Positions 8,010 through 15,770 of a stretch of 21,929 nucleotides of DNA are shown one piece after another. How positions within the stretch are numbered: position 1 is the first letter of the stretch; each line of letters starts with the position of its first letter. Origin of the DNA: an uncultured Porphyromonadaceae bacterium (GTDB taxonomy: Bacteria > Bacteroidota > Bacteroidia > Bacteroidales > Muribaculaceae); assembly GCA_900551515.1 (NCBI GenBank), contig URWH01000005.1, positions 1 to 21,929 of the forward strand, in the 5' to 3' direction. Below the pieces are notes generated by a model. It was not told the DNA's origin, did not search any database, and was given only the letters and a program-made list of their open reading frames with translations. The translations under genes were made by a program, and so were the position numbers.

Positions 8010-9194
8010 ATGGGAAAATATAATTTTGATGAGGTCATAGACCGCCACGGGACATGTTGCATGAAGTATGACGGCGAAGCCGAGATCTTTGGCCGCGATG
8101 ATCTGACGCCGCTCTGGATCGCCGATATGGATTTTGCCGTATGCCCCGAGATCACGGAGGCTCTGCGCTGCAGGATCAACCATCCGGTCTACGGTTACAG
8201 CTGCCCCAAGGAGAGCTACTGGCAGTCGATAATGCGCTGGCTCAAAGAACGTCACGGATTTGAGGCGGAGCGCCGGTGGCTGGCTTTCGTGCCCGGCGTG
8301 GTGCGCGGCATCGCCTATGCCATCAATTATTTCACCCGTCCCGGCGACAAGATCGTGATTCAGCCGCCGGTCTATCATCCGTTCCGCATCGTAGCCGAGG
8401 GCAACAACCGCGTGGTCGTTGAGAATCCGCTTGTGCCGGGCGACGGCGAGTGGTTCTACCGCATGGATCTTGAAGGCCTTGAGCGCATCTTCGCCACTGA
8501 GCATCCACGCATGATGATATTGTGCAACCCTCACAACCCGATAGGCCTGCAGTGGGATGCCGACACGCTGCGCCGTGTGGCCGCTCTGGCTAAGAAATAT
8601 GGCGTGATTGTGATCTCCGACGAGATCCACGGCGACCTGATGCTCTACGGGCGCCATCATGTGCCCTTTGCTTCGGTCAGTCCCGAGGCCGCGGAGGTGT
8701 CGGTGTCGTTCGGCGCTCCGTCGAAGACGTTCAATATCCCCGGGCTCGTAAGCTCCTGGATGATAGTGCCCAACCCCGAGCTTCGCAAGGGTTTCTACCA
8801 GTGGATGGAGGCCAACGAGTTCTCGTCGCCGTTCTTTACGGCCACGCTGGCCACGGAGGTGGCTTACACGAAGGGCGCTCCCTGGCTCGACGAGCTGCTG
8901 GAATATATCGAGGGCAACATCGCCGCCGTCGAGGATTACCTTCAGCGTGAGCTTCCGACGATCCGTGCCGTACGTCCGCAGGCTTCGTTCCTCATCTGGC
9001 TCGACTGCCACGGACTGGGTCTGCCGCAGCCCGAGCTTGAAGCGTTTTTTGTCGACAAGGCGCATCTCGGGCTCAACTCCGGCACCATGTTCGGCCGTCA
9101 GGGCGAGGGCTTCATGCGCCTCAACGTGGCGATGCCGCGCAAACAGCTGCTCTGCGCCATGGCGCAGCTGCGCGATGCCGTCAACGCCCTCTGA
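8010..9194 (+). CDS. PatB/MalY-type PLP-dependent C-S lyase or aminotransferase
   Basis: A 394-residue fold-type I PLP enzyme of the MalY/PatB group, whose characterised members are cystathionine beta-lyases that split C-S bonds. Visible features are LTPLWIADMDF near the N-terminus (typical of the group), the YGYSCP motif (61-66), NPHNPIG with N176, SDEIHGDLM with D204 for the pyridine ring and H207, and SFGAPSKTFNIPGL with the Schiff-base lysine K239. The C-terminal GFMRLNVAMP carries the Arg expected to hold the substrate carboxylate. Length is normal for the family. There is no signal peptide, so it acts in the cytoplasm. It stands divergent from rsh and 84 bp before a small membrane protein gene. 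Automatic annotation would probably say aminotransferase class I/II; beta-lyase activity is the family-based expectation, and the substrate is unknown. Confidence 0.9.
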   Translation: MGKYNFDEVIDRHGTCCMKYDGEAEIFGRDDLTPLWIADMDFAVCPEITEALRCRINHPVYGYSCPKESYWQSIMRWLKERHGFEAERRWLAFVPGVVRGIAYAINYFTRPGDKIVIQPPVYHPFRIVAEGNNRVVVENPLVPGDGEWFYRMDLEGLERIFATEHPRMMILCNPHNPIGLQWDADTLRRVAALAKKYGVIVISDEIHGDLMLYGRHHVPFASVSPEAAEVSVSFGAPSKTFNIPGLVSSWMIVPNPELRKGFYQWMEANEFSSPFFTATLATEVAYTKGAPWLDELLEYIEGNIAAVEDYLQRELPTIRAVRPQASFLIWLDCHGLGLPQPELEAFFVDKAHLGLNSGTMFGRQGEGFMRLNVAMPRKQLLCAMAQLRDAVNAL

Positions 9195-9278
9195 TCCTTC
9201 ATTCCGAACTTTTCTCCGGTCGGGGCTGTTGGATAACTGTGTAGGCGTTACGCGTCTGCCGCATTTCTCCTTAAAATC

Positions 9279-9788
9279 ATGCAGCGTCCGGAAATCCCTC
9301 ATAACATCGCACTTGTGGTTGGGCTGCTGTTGCTGCTCACCAACATTGTCGATGCCGTCCCCATCTGGGTGAGCTGGATAGGCGCGGCCATTGTCGCGGT
9401 TGTGGAAATAGTGTTGATCTGCATGGCTCTGCGTCAGGGCTGCCGCACCTACGCTCTTTACCTTCTGGGCATATTGCTCTTTGCAGCAGGTTTCCTGACA
9501 ATGGCGATATATTTAGGCAGCAGAGCCGGACATCTTTCACCGCCTTCCGCGTCGAAAGCATCCTCCAATGCCTCCTCCAATCTGGAAAACATAGGGTTGG
9601 GCATCGCCACCACCGGGTTCATACTCCTGTTTCTCTTCGACCTCCTGCGTGCTTGGCTGGCATTCCGGTCACGTCGTGCTCCCGAAGCCTATCGAGGCTC
9701 ATCATTGTTCCGCTATCGCATCGTCATCCGCCTGGGCATACTGTTTTTCGCCGCTTCCGGCGTGTTCATACTCTTTATTGCATCCTGA
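9279..9788 (+). CDS. Four-helix membrane protein of unknown function
   Basis: A 169-residue inner-membrane protein with hydrophobic helices near residues 10-27, 31-50, 58-80 and 104-128, and a last one near 148-168. A Ser/Ala-rich polar loop (about 84-103) separates the two halves. No motif points to a function, and I do not recognise the family. The ATG follows an A-rich AAAATC. It lies 84 bp downstream of the patB-like gene in the same direction; TAACTGTG (9234-9241) is one mismatch from the Bacteroidetes -7 element and could be a private promoter. Hydrophobic codons in a GC-rich frame without stops, and a start and stop fitting the gap between neighbours, support it as a real gene. Confidence 0.7.
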   Translation: MQRPEIPHNIALVVGLLLLLTNIVDAVPIWVSWIGAAIVAVVEIVLICMALRQGCRTYALYLLGILLFAAGFLTMAIYLGSRAGHLSPPSASKASSNASSNLENIGLGIATTGFILLFLFDLLRAWLAFRSRRAPEAYRGSSLFRYRIVIRLGILFFAASGVFILFIAS

Positions 9789-9796
9789 ATGTCGAG

Positions 9797-9837
9797 AAAA
9801 AGCGCTGTGCCGGGAACGAAGTCCGCAACACAGCGCC
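9797..9837 (-). terminator. Intrinsic terminator after prs
   Basis: An 8-bp perfect stem GCGCTGTG (9802-9809) and CACAGCGC (9829-9836) has a 19-nt loop that can itself pair in part. Reading the minus strand it ends in TTTTT (9801-9797), so it terminates prs. On the plus strand it is followed only by CTTTGT, so it could also serve weakly for the convergent membrane-protein gene. Confidence 0.85.
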
Positions 9838-9862
9838 TTTGTATGGTGGAATGGGGCCGTGA

Positions 9863-10807
9863 TTATTTGAAGATGTACTGTTTGGAGATCGATTCGTTGT
9901 TGTGCACGCGGCGGATGGTGTCGGCAAAGAGATGAGCCACGGAGAGGATTGTGGCTTTCTTGCAGGCTTTGTTGAACGGAATCGAGTTGGTGAAGATCAT
10001 TTCGGTCATGGCCGAGGCGTCGACGCGTTCGCTGGCCGGATCGCTCATGATGGCATGCGATGCAAGGGCGCGAACGGATTTGGCGCCTTTCGACATCATC
10101 AGGTCGGCGGCTTTGGTTATGGTGCCTGCGGTGTCGACCATATCGTCGATCAGGATCACGTTTTTGTCCTTCACGTCACCTATCACGGTCATCGATTCGA
10201 CAACGTTGGCTTTGGCGCGGTGTTTGTGGCAGAGCACCAGGGGCACGTTGAGATATTTGGCGTAGGAGTTGGCGCGTTTGGCACCGCCCACATCGGGAGT
10301 GGCCACAACCATATCTTCAAGCTTGAGGCTCTCGATGTAGGGGATGAACACAGAAGAAGCATAGAGGTGATCGACGGGCACGTTGAAGAAGCCCTGAATC
10401 TGATCGGCATGCAAATCCATGGTGATCACACGGTTGACGCCGGCTGTGGTCAGAAGGTCGGCCACGAGTTTGGCGGCTATCGACACACGCGGTTTGTCCT
10501 TGCGGTCCTGACGGGCCCAGCCGAAGTAGGGGATAACGGCGATAATGGAGTGGGCCGAGGCGCGCTTGGCGGCATCGATCATGAGCAGCAGCTCCATGAG
10601 GTTGTCGCAGTTGGGGAATGTCGACTGCACGAGATACACTTCACAACCGCGGACGGTTTCTTCGAACGACACTTCAAATTCGCCGTCGGCGAAGTGCTGC
10701 ACGTTCATTTTGCCGAGTTCTACACCGAGATCTTTGCAGATCTCCTCGCCCATGTAGCGTGATGCTGTTCCGGCGAAAATCTTGATAGGATGAACAATAG
10801 ACTGCAT
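9863..10807 (-). CDS. prs: Ribose-phosphate pyrophosphokinase (PRPP synthetase)
   Basis: Makes 5-phosphoribosyl diphosphate from ribose 5-phosphate and ATP, the precursor for nucleotides, His, Trp and NAD. The 314 residues are the usual class I length. Visible motifs are the FADGE region (39-43), the flexible catalytic loop ARQDRK (98-103), the ribose and metal binding motif DLHADQIQGFF with H133, TPDVGGAKRA (170-179), the catalytic-lysine region CHKHRAK with K195, and the PRPP loop VILIDDMVDTAGT (217-229). It is transcribed in the same direction as the upstream GH13 gene, but a good -7 element lies in the 74-bp gap and an intrinsic terminator follows, so it can be expressed alone. Confidence 0.98.
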   Translation of the reverse strand: MQSIVHPIKIFAGTASRYMGEEICKDLGVELGKMNVQHFADGEFEVSFEETVRGCEVYLVQSTFPNCDNLMELLLMIDAAKRASAHSIIAVIPYFGWARQDRKDKPRVSIAAKLVADLLTTAGVNRVITMDLHADQIQGFFNVPVDHLYASSVFIPYIESLKLEDMVVATPDVGGAKRANSYAKYLNVPLVLCHKHRAKANVVESMTVIGDVKDKNVILIDDMVDTAGTITKAADLMMSKGAKSVRALASHAIMSDPASERVDASAMTEMIFTNSIPFNKACKKATILSVAHLFADTIRRVHNNESISKQYIFK

Positions 10808-10836
10808 ATTGTTGGTTGGGATGAGTTTGATTGCTG

Positions 10837-10844
10837 CAAAGTTA
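10837..10844 (-). promoter_or_regulatory. -7 element of the prs promoter
   Basis: TAACTTTG on the minus strand is a perfect TAnnTTTG, and it is followed by GC as often seen in Bacteroidetes. It lies about 30 bp before the prs ATG. No clear TTTG is found at the -33 position. Confidence 0.6.
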
Positions 10845-10881
10845 CGAATTTAGTGCTATATTGCCATGATTTACCGGCCCT

Positions 10882-12621
10882 TTATTTTGCCTTTTTCTTT
10901 GACTGTTTTGTGGCGGGCTTTGCTGCGGGTGCGGCACCGGGTTTTTCGAGGCGGAGGATTGCGGCGCCGTGGGCGGGGAGGGTGAGCTCGGCGGGGGCGT
11001 CGGCTGTGAAGCGGATGGCGCGGGTGTCGCCGCTGAGCAGGTCGGTGGCGGTGCGGTCGCCCGGCGCGATGCCGAGGAAATCAAAGGCGTGCTGCGGGAT
11101 GTTGATGGCTATGTGGGCGGCGGTGTCGCCGAAGTTCACGGCTATCAGCAGCGTGTCGTCGCCGTGGTGACGCAGATAGGCATAGTGGCGGTGAGGGTCG
11201 AAGCGCGGGTTCGACAGGTTGACATACATGAGGTCGAACATCACGCCTTCGCGGATGGCCGGTTCGCTGTTGCATAGCTTCAGCAGGGTGGCATATTGCT
11301 TGCGCAGGCGGCGCTCGGCGGCCGTCATGCGTGTCATCGAGGGCGCGCCCGACTGCAGCCAGCGGCGCAGCGTCGGTATGCTCCAGTAGTCAAAGATGGT
11401 GGTGCGGCCGTCGGCGCCGCTGAAGCCTTCGGTGTCGGCGCCTTTCTCGCCCAGCTCCTGGCCGGAATAGATCATCATGGCGCCGGTGCCAAGCGTGGCG
11501 GCTACGACGAGCGAGGGCATCACGAACGAGGCGTCGCCGGCATATTGCGGCGAGGCGAAGCGCTGCTCGTCGTGGTTTTCGAGGAAGTTGAGCATGTGGG
11601 GTCCCATGTCGCCCAGCCGCTGCCAGCAGTCGGTGATGCGGGCGGCCGAGTGGTTGCAGGTCTGTATGTTGCGCAGGGTGTCGTAGAGGTTGACCTTGTC
11701 GTAGAGATAGTCGAAGCCGCCGATGTGGATATACGGCCAGTAGAGATTGACGTCGTAGATCTCGGCGATGAAGATGATGTCGGGGTAGCTCGCCTTCACC
11801 TGACGGATAGCCCATTGCCAGAATTCGAGAGGCACCATGTGGGCCATGTCGCAGCGGAAGCCGTCGATGCCTTTCGATGCCCAGTAGAGGAGGATGTGGA
11901 GCATCTTGAACCATGTGTCGGGCACTGGAGTGAAATGGCGTGTGCCGTCGCCGTAGTCCACGCCGTAGTTGAGCTTGACGGTCTCATACCAGTCGTTTTT
12001 GCCCGGGAAGGCGGTGAAGCAGTCGTTGCCGGTGGCCTTGGCCGGGAATTCGACGTATTCGTCGGCTCCGGTGCCGAGCGGTATCGAGGGCTCGAAACGC
12101 TGGTTGGGTATGTAATAGAAGTTGTTGCGTGGCGAGAAAAATTTCGTCGTGTCGTCGTAGGCGCCGAAATCGGACGGGGCATCGGCGGGCCGGGCGTCGG
12201 AGTGATACTGGCGGGCCACATGGTTGGGCACGAAGTCGAGGATCACTTTCATGCCGGCATCGTGGATGCGCTGCACCGTGGCCTCAAATTCGAGCATGCG
12301 GTCGGGCACGCTGACGGCAATGTCGGGGTCAACAGCGTAATAGTCCTTGATGGCGTAGGGTGATCCGGCGCGGCCTTTCACCACGTAGGGGTTGTCGCGG
12401 CGGATGCCGTAGGCCGAATAGTCGGTTTTCTGGGCGTGCTCGATGACGCCGGTGAGCCACACATGCGTGATGCCCATGTCGCGGAGCGAGTGCAGCACTT
12501 TGTCCGAGATGTCGGCCAGTTTTCCCGAACCGTTCTGCTCTATGGTGCCGTCGGGCACGCAATGGTCGTTGCAGTTGCCGAACAGGCGCGGCAACAACTG
12601 ATATATTACAGGCTTATTCAT
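10882..12621 (-). CDS. Cytoplasmic GH13 alpha-amylase family enzyme
   Basis: An alpha-glucan hydrolase or transglycosylase, 579 residues from the chosen start. The (beta/alpha)8 barrel opens with VIYQLLPRLFGN and carries the four GH13 regions: DFVPNH (about 129-134), GFRCDMAHM with nucleophile D258, FIAEIY with acid E287, and FLENHDEQRF with D351. A C-terminal beta domain follows, then a low-complexity Pro/Ala/Lys tail (about the last 20 residues, ending KKKAK). No signal peptide is present, so it probably works on intracellular malto-oligosaccharide or glycogen. ATGs at 12654 and 12633 are in frame, but the promoter -7 element at 12650-12643 would fall inside or right before them; ATG 12621 leaves a leader of about 15 nt and matches the family's usual N-terminus. 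The subfamily and exact product are not decidable by eye. Confidence 0.93.
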   Translation of the reverse strand: MNKPVIYQLLPRLFGNCNDHCVPDGTIEQNGSGKLADISDKVLHSLRDMGITHVWLTGVIEHAQKTDYSAYGIRRDNPYVVKGRAGSPYAIKDYYAVDPDIAVSVPDRMLEFEATVQRIHDAGMKVILDFVPNHVARQYHSDARPADAPSDFGAYDDTTKFFSPRNNFYYIPNQRFEPSIPLGTGADEYVEFPAKATGNDCFTAFPGKNDWYETVKLNYGVDYGDGTRHFTPVPDTWFKMLHILLYWASKGIDGFRCDMAHMVPLEFWQWAIRQVKASYPDIIFIAEIYDVNLYWPYIHIGGFDYLYDKVNLYDTLRNIQTCNHSAARITDCWQRLGDMGPHMLNFLENHDEQRFASPQYAGDASFVMPSLVVAATLGTGAMMIYSGQELGEKGADTEGFSGADGRTTIFDYWSIPTLRRWLQSGAPSMTRMTAAERRLRKQYATLLKLCNSEPAIREGVMFDLMYVNLSNPRFDPHRHYAYLRHHGDDTLLIAVNFGDTAAHIAINIPQHAFDFLGIAPGDRTATDLLSGDTRAIRFTADAPAELTLPAHGAAILRLEKPGAAPAAKPATKQSKKKAK

Positions 12622-12642
12622 AATCGGTTGCATATTTTCCCG

Positions 12643-12674
12643 CAAAATTAGCAAAATCTATTTGCCCATGCAAC
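12643..12674 (-). promoter_or_regulatory. Promoter of the GH13 gene (decides its start codon)
   Basis: On the minus strand TAATTTTG (12650-12643) matches TAnnTTTG, with GTTG (12674-12671) 20 bp upstream as -33. Transcription would start near 12636, which rules out the longest reading frame (ATG 12654) and disfavours ATG 12633. Confidence 0.65.
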
Positions 12675-12727
12675 ATCCCATTCAACATCCCCGCGTCAGT
12701 CAGCGTCCGCGCCCGTCGTAAATATAT

Positions 12728-12769
12728 AAAAAATGAATGCGGCCCATCATCAACGACGATCCGCATTCA
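12728..12769 (-). terminator. Intrinsic terminator of pnp
   Basis: A 9-bp stem, TGAATGCGG (12734-12742) with CCGCATTCA (12761-12769), has an 18-nt loop. On the minus strand it is followed by six T (12733-12728) and an AT-rich tract. It lies 36 bp after the pnp stop. Confidence 0.88.
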
Positions 12770-12805
12770 AAGGGGGGAATATATTACTTATATAAGGGGA
12801 TGGGA

Positions 12806-15067
12806 TTATTCTTGTTCAGCGCGGGGTTCGCGGGGCTGACGGGGACCACGGTCGCTGCGGTTGTCGCGACGGGGACCGCGATCGCCACGGTCGCCACGGT
12901 CACGGCGCGGACCGCGTTCGCCGCGGGGTGCGCGTTCGCGTTCCACATAGCCTTCGGGCTTGGGCTGAAGGGCACGCATCGACAGACGGTATTTGCCCGT
13001 TTTCTTGTCGATTTCGATGAGCTTCACTTCCACTTCGTCGCCTTCCTTGAGGCCGCTGGCTTCCATGTCGGGCAAACGGTCCCAGGAGATTTCCGAGATG
13101 TGGAGCAGGCCGTCGCGGTTGGGCATGAATTCGACAAATGCGCCGAAGTCGAGGATCGAGCGTACGGTGCCTTTGTAGACTTTGCCTTCTTCGGGCAGCG
13201 CGACGATGGCGTTGATCATGTCGAGAGCCTTGTCGATGGATGCCTTGTTGGCGGCAGCCACTTCGATGTAGCCGCCTTCGTCGATCTCGTCGATCGAAAC
13301 GGTGGCACCGCTCTCTTCCTGGATGCCCTGGATCACTTTTCCGCCCGGGCCTATGACAGCGCCGATCAGCTCTTTGGGAATGAGCATGGTGACGATGCGG
13401 GGCACGTGAGGCTTGTAGTCCTCGCGCGGAGCGGAGATGGTTTCGTTGATCTTGCCGAGGATGTGCAGACGGCCTTCGCGGGCCTGGTTGAGGGCTTTTT
13501 CGAGGATCTCATAAGAGAGGCCGTCACATTTGATATCCATCTGTGTGGCGGTGATGCCTTCGGTGGTGCCGGTGACTTTGAAGTCCATGTCGCCGAGGTG
13601 GTCCTCATCGCCGAGAATGTCGCTGAGCACAGCCCAGCGGCCTGTCTTGGAGTCGGAGATAAGACCCATGGCGATGCCGCTGACGGGGCGTTTCATCTTG
13701 ACGCCTGCATCGAGCAGGGCGAGGGTGCCGGCGCATACGGTGGCCATCGACGACGAACCGTTGGATTCGAGGATGTCACTCACTACGCGGCAAACGTAGG
13801 GGAAGTTGTCGGGGAACATGCGCTTGAGGGCGCGGTGGGCGAGGTTGCCGTGGCCGATCTCGCGGCGGCCTACGCCGCGCTGCGGACGGGCTTCACCGGT
13901 CGAGAAGGGAGGGAAGTTGTAGTGGAGGAGGAAGCGCTCGCGGCCCTGGTTGATCACGTCGTCAACGATCTTCTCGTCGAGCTTCGTGCCCAGTGTCACT
14001 GTGGAGAGCGACTGTGTCTCGCCGCGGGTGAAGATGGCCGATCCGTGAGGGCCGGGAAGATAGTCCACCTCGCACCAGATGGGGCGGATCTCGGTGGTCG
14101 TGCGGCCGTCGAGACGGATGCCTTCGTCGAGCACGCAGTTGCGCATGGCCTCTTTCTCAACGTCGTGATAGTAGCGTTTTACAAGGGGTTCTTTCTCTTC
14201 GCGTTCCTCTTCGGGAATAGATTCGATATATTCGTTGCAGATCGCCTCAAAGGAGTCGGCACGCCAGTGTTTGTCGGCGCAGCCCGCTTTTGCGATTGCA
14301 TAGGCTTTGTCGTAGCATTTTTCGTGAACGTCGGCGCGGAGGGCTTCGTCGTTCACTTCGTGGCAGTATTCGCGTTTCACCACGCCAACGGCTTCGGCGA
14401 GCTCCATCTGAGCCTTGCACTGCACCTTGATGGCTTCGTGGGCGGCTTTGAGGGCGGCCAGAAGGTCGGCTTCCGACACTTCGTTCATCTCGCCTTCGAC
14501 CATCATGATGTTGTCGTAGGTGGCGCCTACCATGAGGTCCATGTCGGCTTTCTCAAGCTGCTCGAAGGTGGGGTTGATCACGAATTCGCCGTCGATGCGG
14601 GCCACGCGCACTTCGGAGATCGGGCCGTTGAAGGGGATGTCGCTGACAGCGATGGCTGCCGAAGCGGCAAGGCCGGCGAGTGCGTCGGGGATGTCGACGC
14701 CGTCGGTGGAATAAAGCATCACGTTGACGAAGGTGTCGGCGTGATAGTTGTCGGGGAATAACGGACGGAGCACGCGGTCAACCAGACGTGCTGTGAGGAT
14801 CTCATAGTCCGATGCGCGGCCTTCGCGTTTGAGGAAGCCGCCGGGGAAACGTCCGAACGAGGAGAATTTTTCTTTATACTCTACAGTCAGGGGCATGAAA
14901 TCGACCCCTTCGCCGGCCTCCTTGGCCGAAACAATTGTTGCGAGGAGCATCGTATTGCCCATGCGCAACTCTACCGCTCCATCGGCTTGCTTGGCCAGTT
15001 TGCCTGTCTCGAGAGTGATCTCACGACCGTCGGGAAGCGCGATGGTTTTCTTGATTGGGTTCAGCAT
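12806..15067 (-). CDS. pnp: Polyribonucleotide nucleotidyltransferase (PNPase) with Arg-rich tail
   Basis: A 3'-5' phosphorolytic exoribonuclease of RNA decay, normally a trimer. The 753 residues run RNase PH-like domain 1 (with [16 protein letters not shown]), the alpha-helical linker (about 240-320), RNase PH-like domain 2, a KH domain (about 570-610, loop IGPGGK) and an S1 domain (about 630-706). Catalytic residues in [13 protein letters not shown] are D489, D495 and K497, equivalent to E. coli D486, D492 and K494. The last 47 residues (707-753) form a disordered tail dominated by Arg, Gly, Asp and Pro, with repeated RGDRG and RGPRRD units, absent from the E. coli enzyme as I recall it. 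The gene is monocistronic: its own -7 element lies upstream and a strong terminator follows. No rpsO is adjacent, unlike the enterobacterial arrangement. Confidence 0.98.
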   Translation of the reverse strand: MLNPIKKTIALPDGREITLETGKLAKQADGAVELRMGNTMLLATIVSAKEAGEGVDFMPLTVEYKEKFSSFGRFPGGFLKREGRASDYEILTARLVDRVLRPLFPDNYHADTFVNVMLYSTDGVDIPDALAGLAASAAIAVSDIPFNGPISEVRVARIDGEFVINPTFEQLEKADMDLMVGATYDNIMMVEGEMNEVSEADLLAALKAAHEAIKVQCKAQMELAEAVGVVKREYCHEVNDEALRADVHEKCYDKAYAIAKAGCADKHWRADSFEAICNEYIESIPEEEREEKEPLVKRYYHDVEKEAMRNCVLDEGIRLDGRTTTEIRPIWCEVDYLPGPHGSAIFTRGETQSLSTVTLGTKLDEKIVDDVINQGRERFLLHYNFPPFSTGEARPQRGVGRREIGHGNLAHRALKRMFPDNFPYVCRVVSDILESNGSSSMATVCAGTLALLDAGVKMKRPVSGIAMGLISDSKTGRWAVLSDILGDEDHLGDMDFKVTGTTEGITATQMDIKCDGLSYEILEKALNQAREGRLHILGKINETISAPREDYKPHVPRIVTMLIPKELIGAVIGPGGKVIQGIQEESGATVSIDEIDEGGYIEVAAANKASIDKALDMINAIVALPEEGKVYKGTVRSILDFGAFVEFMPNRDGLLHISEISWDRLPDMEASGLKEGDEVEVKLIEIDKKTGKYRLSMRALQPKPEGYVERERAPRGERGPRRDRGDRGDRGPRRDNRSDRGPRQPREPRAEQE

Positions 15068-15116
15068 AAAATTTTATGTATCGATGTTTTGTCTATGATT
15101 TGTCTAAAAAATCGCA

Positions 15117-15124
15117 CAAAGTTA
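15117..15124 (-). promoter_or_regulatory. -7 element of the pnp promoter
   Basis: TAACTTTG on the minus strand is a perfect TAnnTTTG, about 50 bp before the pnp ATG. An inverted repeat CTAATT (15125-15130) and AATTAG (15142-15147) lies directly upstream, over the spacer and -33 region, where no TTTG is found; it could be a regulator site. Confidence 0.6.
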
Positions 15125-15449
15125 CTAATTTATTATGAGATAATTAGCACCCGTCAGAAAATAAATGTTAAAAGCCTGCGGCGGAACCGGAATGGCTGAC
15201 GCGCGGGGAGGCGGCGCCCGGCGGCCGGAGGGTTGGCGGGGAGTGTAAATCGCCGGCTTGCGCAGCGGTAAGTTGTTGTCTTATAGGTGTGTGAGCGCTG
15301 AAAGAGGTTGGTTGCAACGCTCCGTTCCTCCGGTTTATGACGGGGAATGAGGAGCGTTTTTTTGCTGCGGGCGGCGAAACTTTTTGGGGTGTTGAAGTGT
15401 CATATTTTATGAAGATGATGTGATTCCTTCGAAGAAAATGCTATTTCAA
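15125..15449. other. Gene-free, GC-rich intergenic stretch with an orphan terminator
   Basis: No open frame here has protein-like composition. Positions 15177-15300 are very rich in G and C, unlike the AT-rich leaders elsewhere in the window. A pairing CAGCG/CGCTG (about 15262-15300) and the strong hairpin at 15316-15358 suggest a structured RNA read on the plus strand, but no TAnnTTTG promoter was found upstream on that strand. No tRNA, and no recognised RNA family, is seen. From 15364 to 15449 nothing notable was found. Confidence 0.4.
15316..15363 (+). terminator. Orphan intrinsic terminator or attenuator on the plus strand
   Basis: AACGCTCC (15316-15323) pairs perfectly with GGAGCGTT (15351-15358). 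Inside it TTCC pairs with GGAA and CCG with CGG around a GTTTATGA loop. A run of seven T (15357-15363) follows. There is no coding gene on the plus strand upstream, so it either ends a small RNA or acts as a leader attenuator for the patatin-like gene 407 bp downstream. Confidence 0.75.
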
Positions 15450-15453
15450 CTGA

Positions 15454-15721
15454 GAGCTTGTTTAATAATAAATGTTGACGGCAGGGTCGCATAGCTTAAG
15501 TGACATTAATTACAACACAGCTCATGGAATTCAACAACAATTGTATTATAATTTAACATTATGTTATCTATTATAAAGAAAGTTACATCAGACCTGTCAT
15601 TCGCCGGCATCTTTGCGTCTGTTCTTCGGTCGTTATGGAACCCCATAACTCCCTCATCACAGACACAAATATACTCGACGACTGACAGCCCTGCCGTTAA
15701 CATTTATTATTAAACAAGCTC
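15454..15721. mobile_element. MITE-like element, 268 bp, with 33-bp terminal inverted repeats
   Basis: The ends 15454-15486 and 15689-15721 are inverted repeats of 33 bp with one mismatch (GTTGAC versus GTTAAC), each starting GAGCTTGTTTAATA from outside. The element is flanked by TGA on both sides (15451-15453 and 15722-15724); reading the borders 1 bp inward gives a 5-bp duplication CTGAG instead. A GAG terminus with a TNA target is what I recall for IS1031/IS427-like members of the IS5 family. There is no transposase; the only internal frame (65 codons, minus strand) has no recognisable features. The interior is AT-rich on the left, and its right half (15594-15688) is a long imperfect hairpin. 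It sits 49 bp before the patatin-like ATG and so probably within or beyond that gene's original promoter region. Confidence 0.85.
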
Positions 15722-15770
15722 TGAGAATTTACGGCTTCAACATTTATAATCCCTGAATTACACTACGGCC

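Noticed and set aside
7980..9302. Minus-strand frame of 440 codons antisense to the patB-like gene
   Set aside because: His- and Arg-rich shadow; the plus strand has all PLP-enzyme motifs.
12820..12940. Short repeats that might be a CRISPR-like array
   Set aside because: They encode the Arg/Gly/Asp-rich tail of PNPase in frame and lack regular spacers.
12737..14761. Plus-strand open frame of 674 codons antisense to pnp
   Set aside because: It shadows an unmistakable PNPase and has no recognisable motifs of its own.
15181..15320. Possible tRNA or other known RNA in the GC-rich gap
   Set aside because: No T-arm GTTCRANNC motif, no acceptor stem pairing and no CCA end could be found.
15506..15703. 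65-codon minus-strand frame inside the MITE
   Set aside because: Spans the hairpin and a terminal repeat, has no recognisable domain and no promoter; most likely chance.
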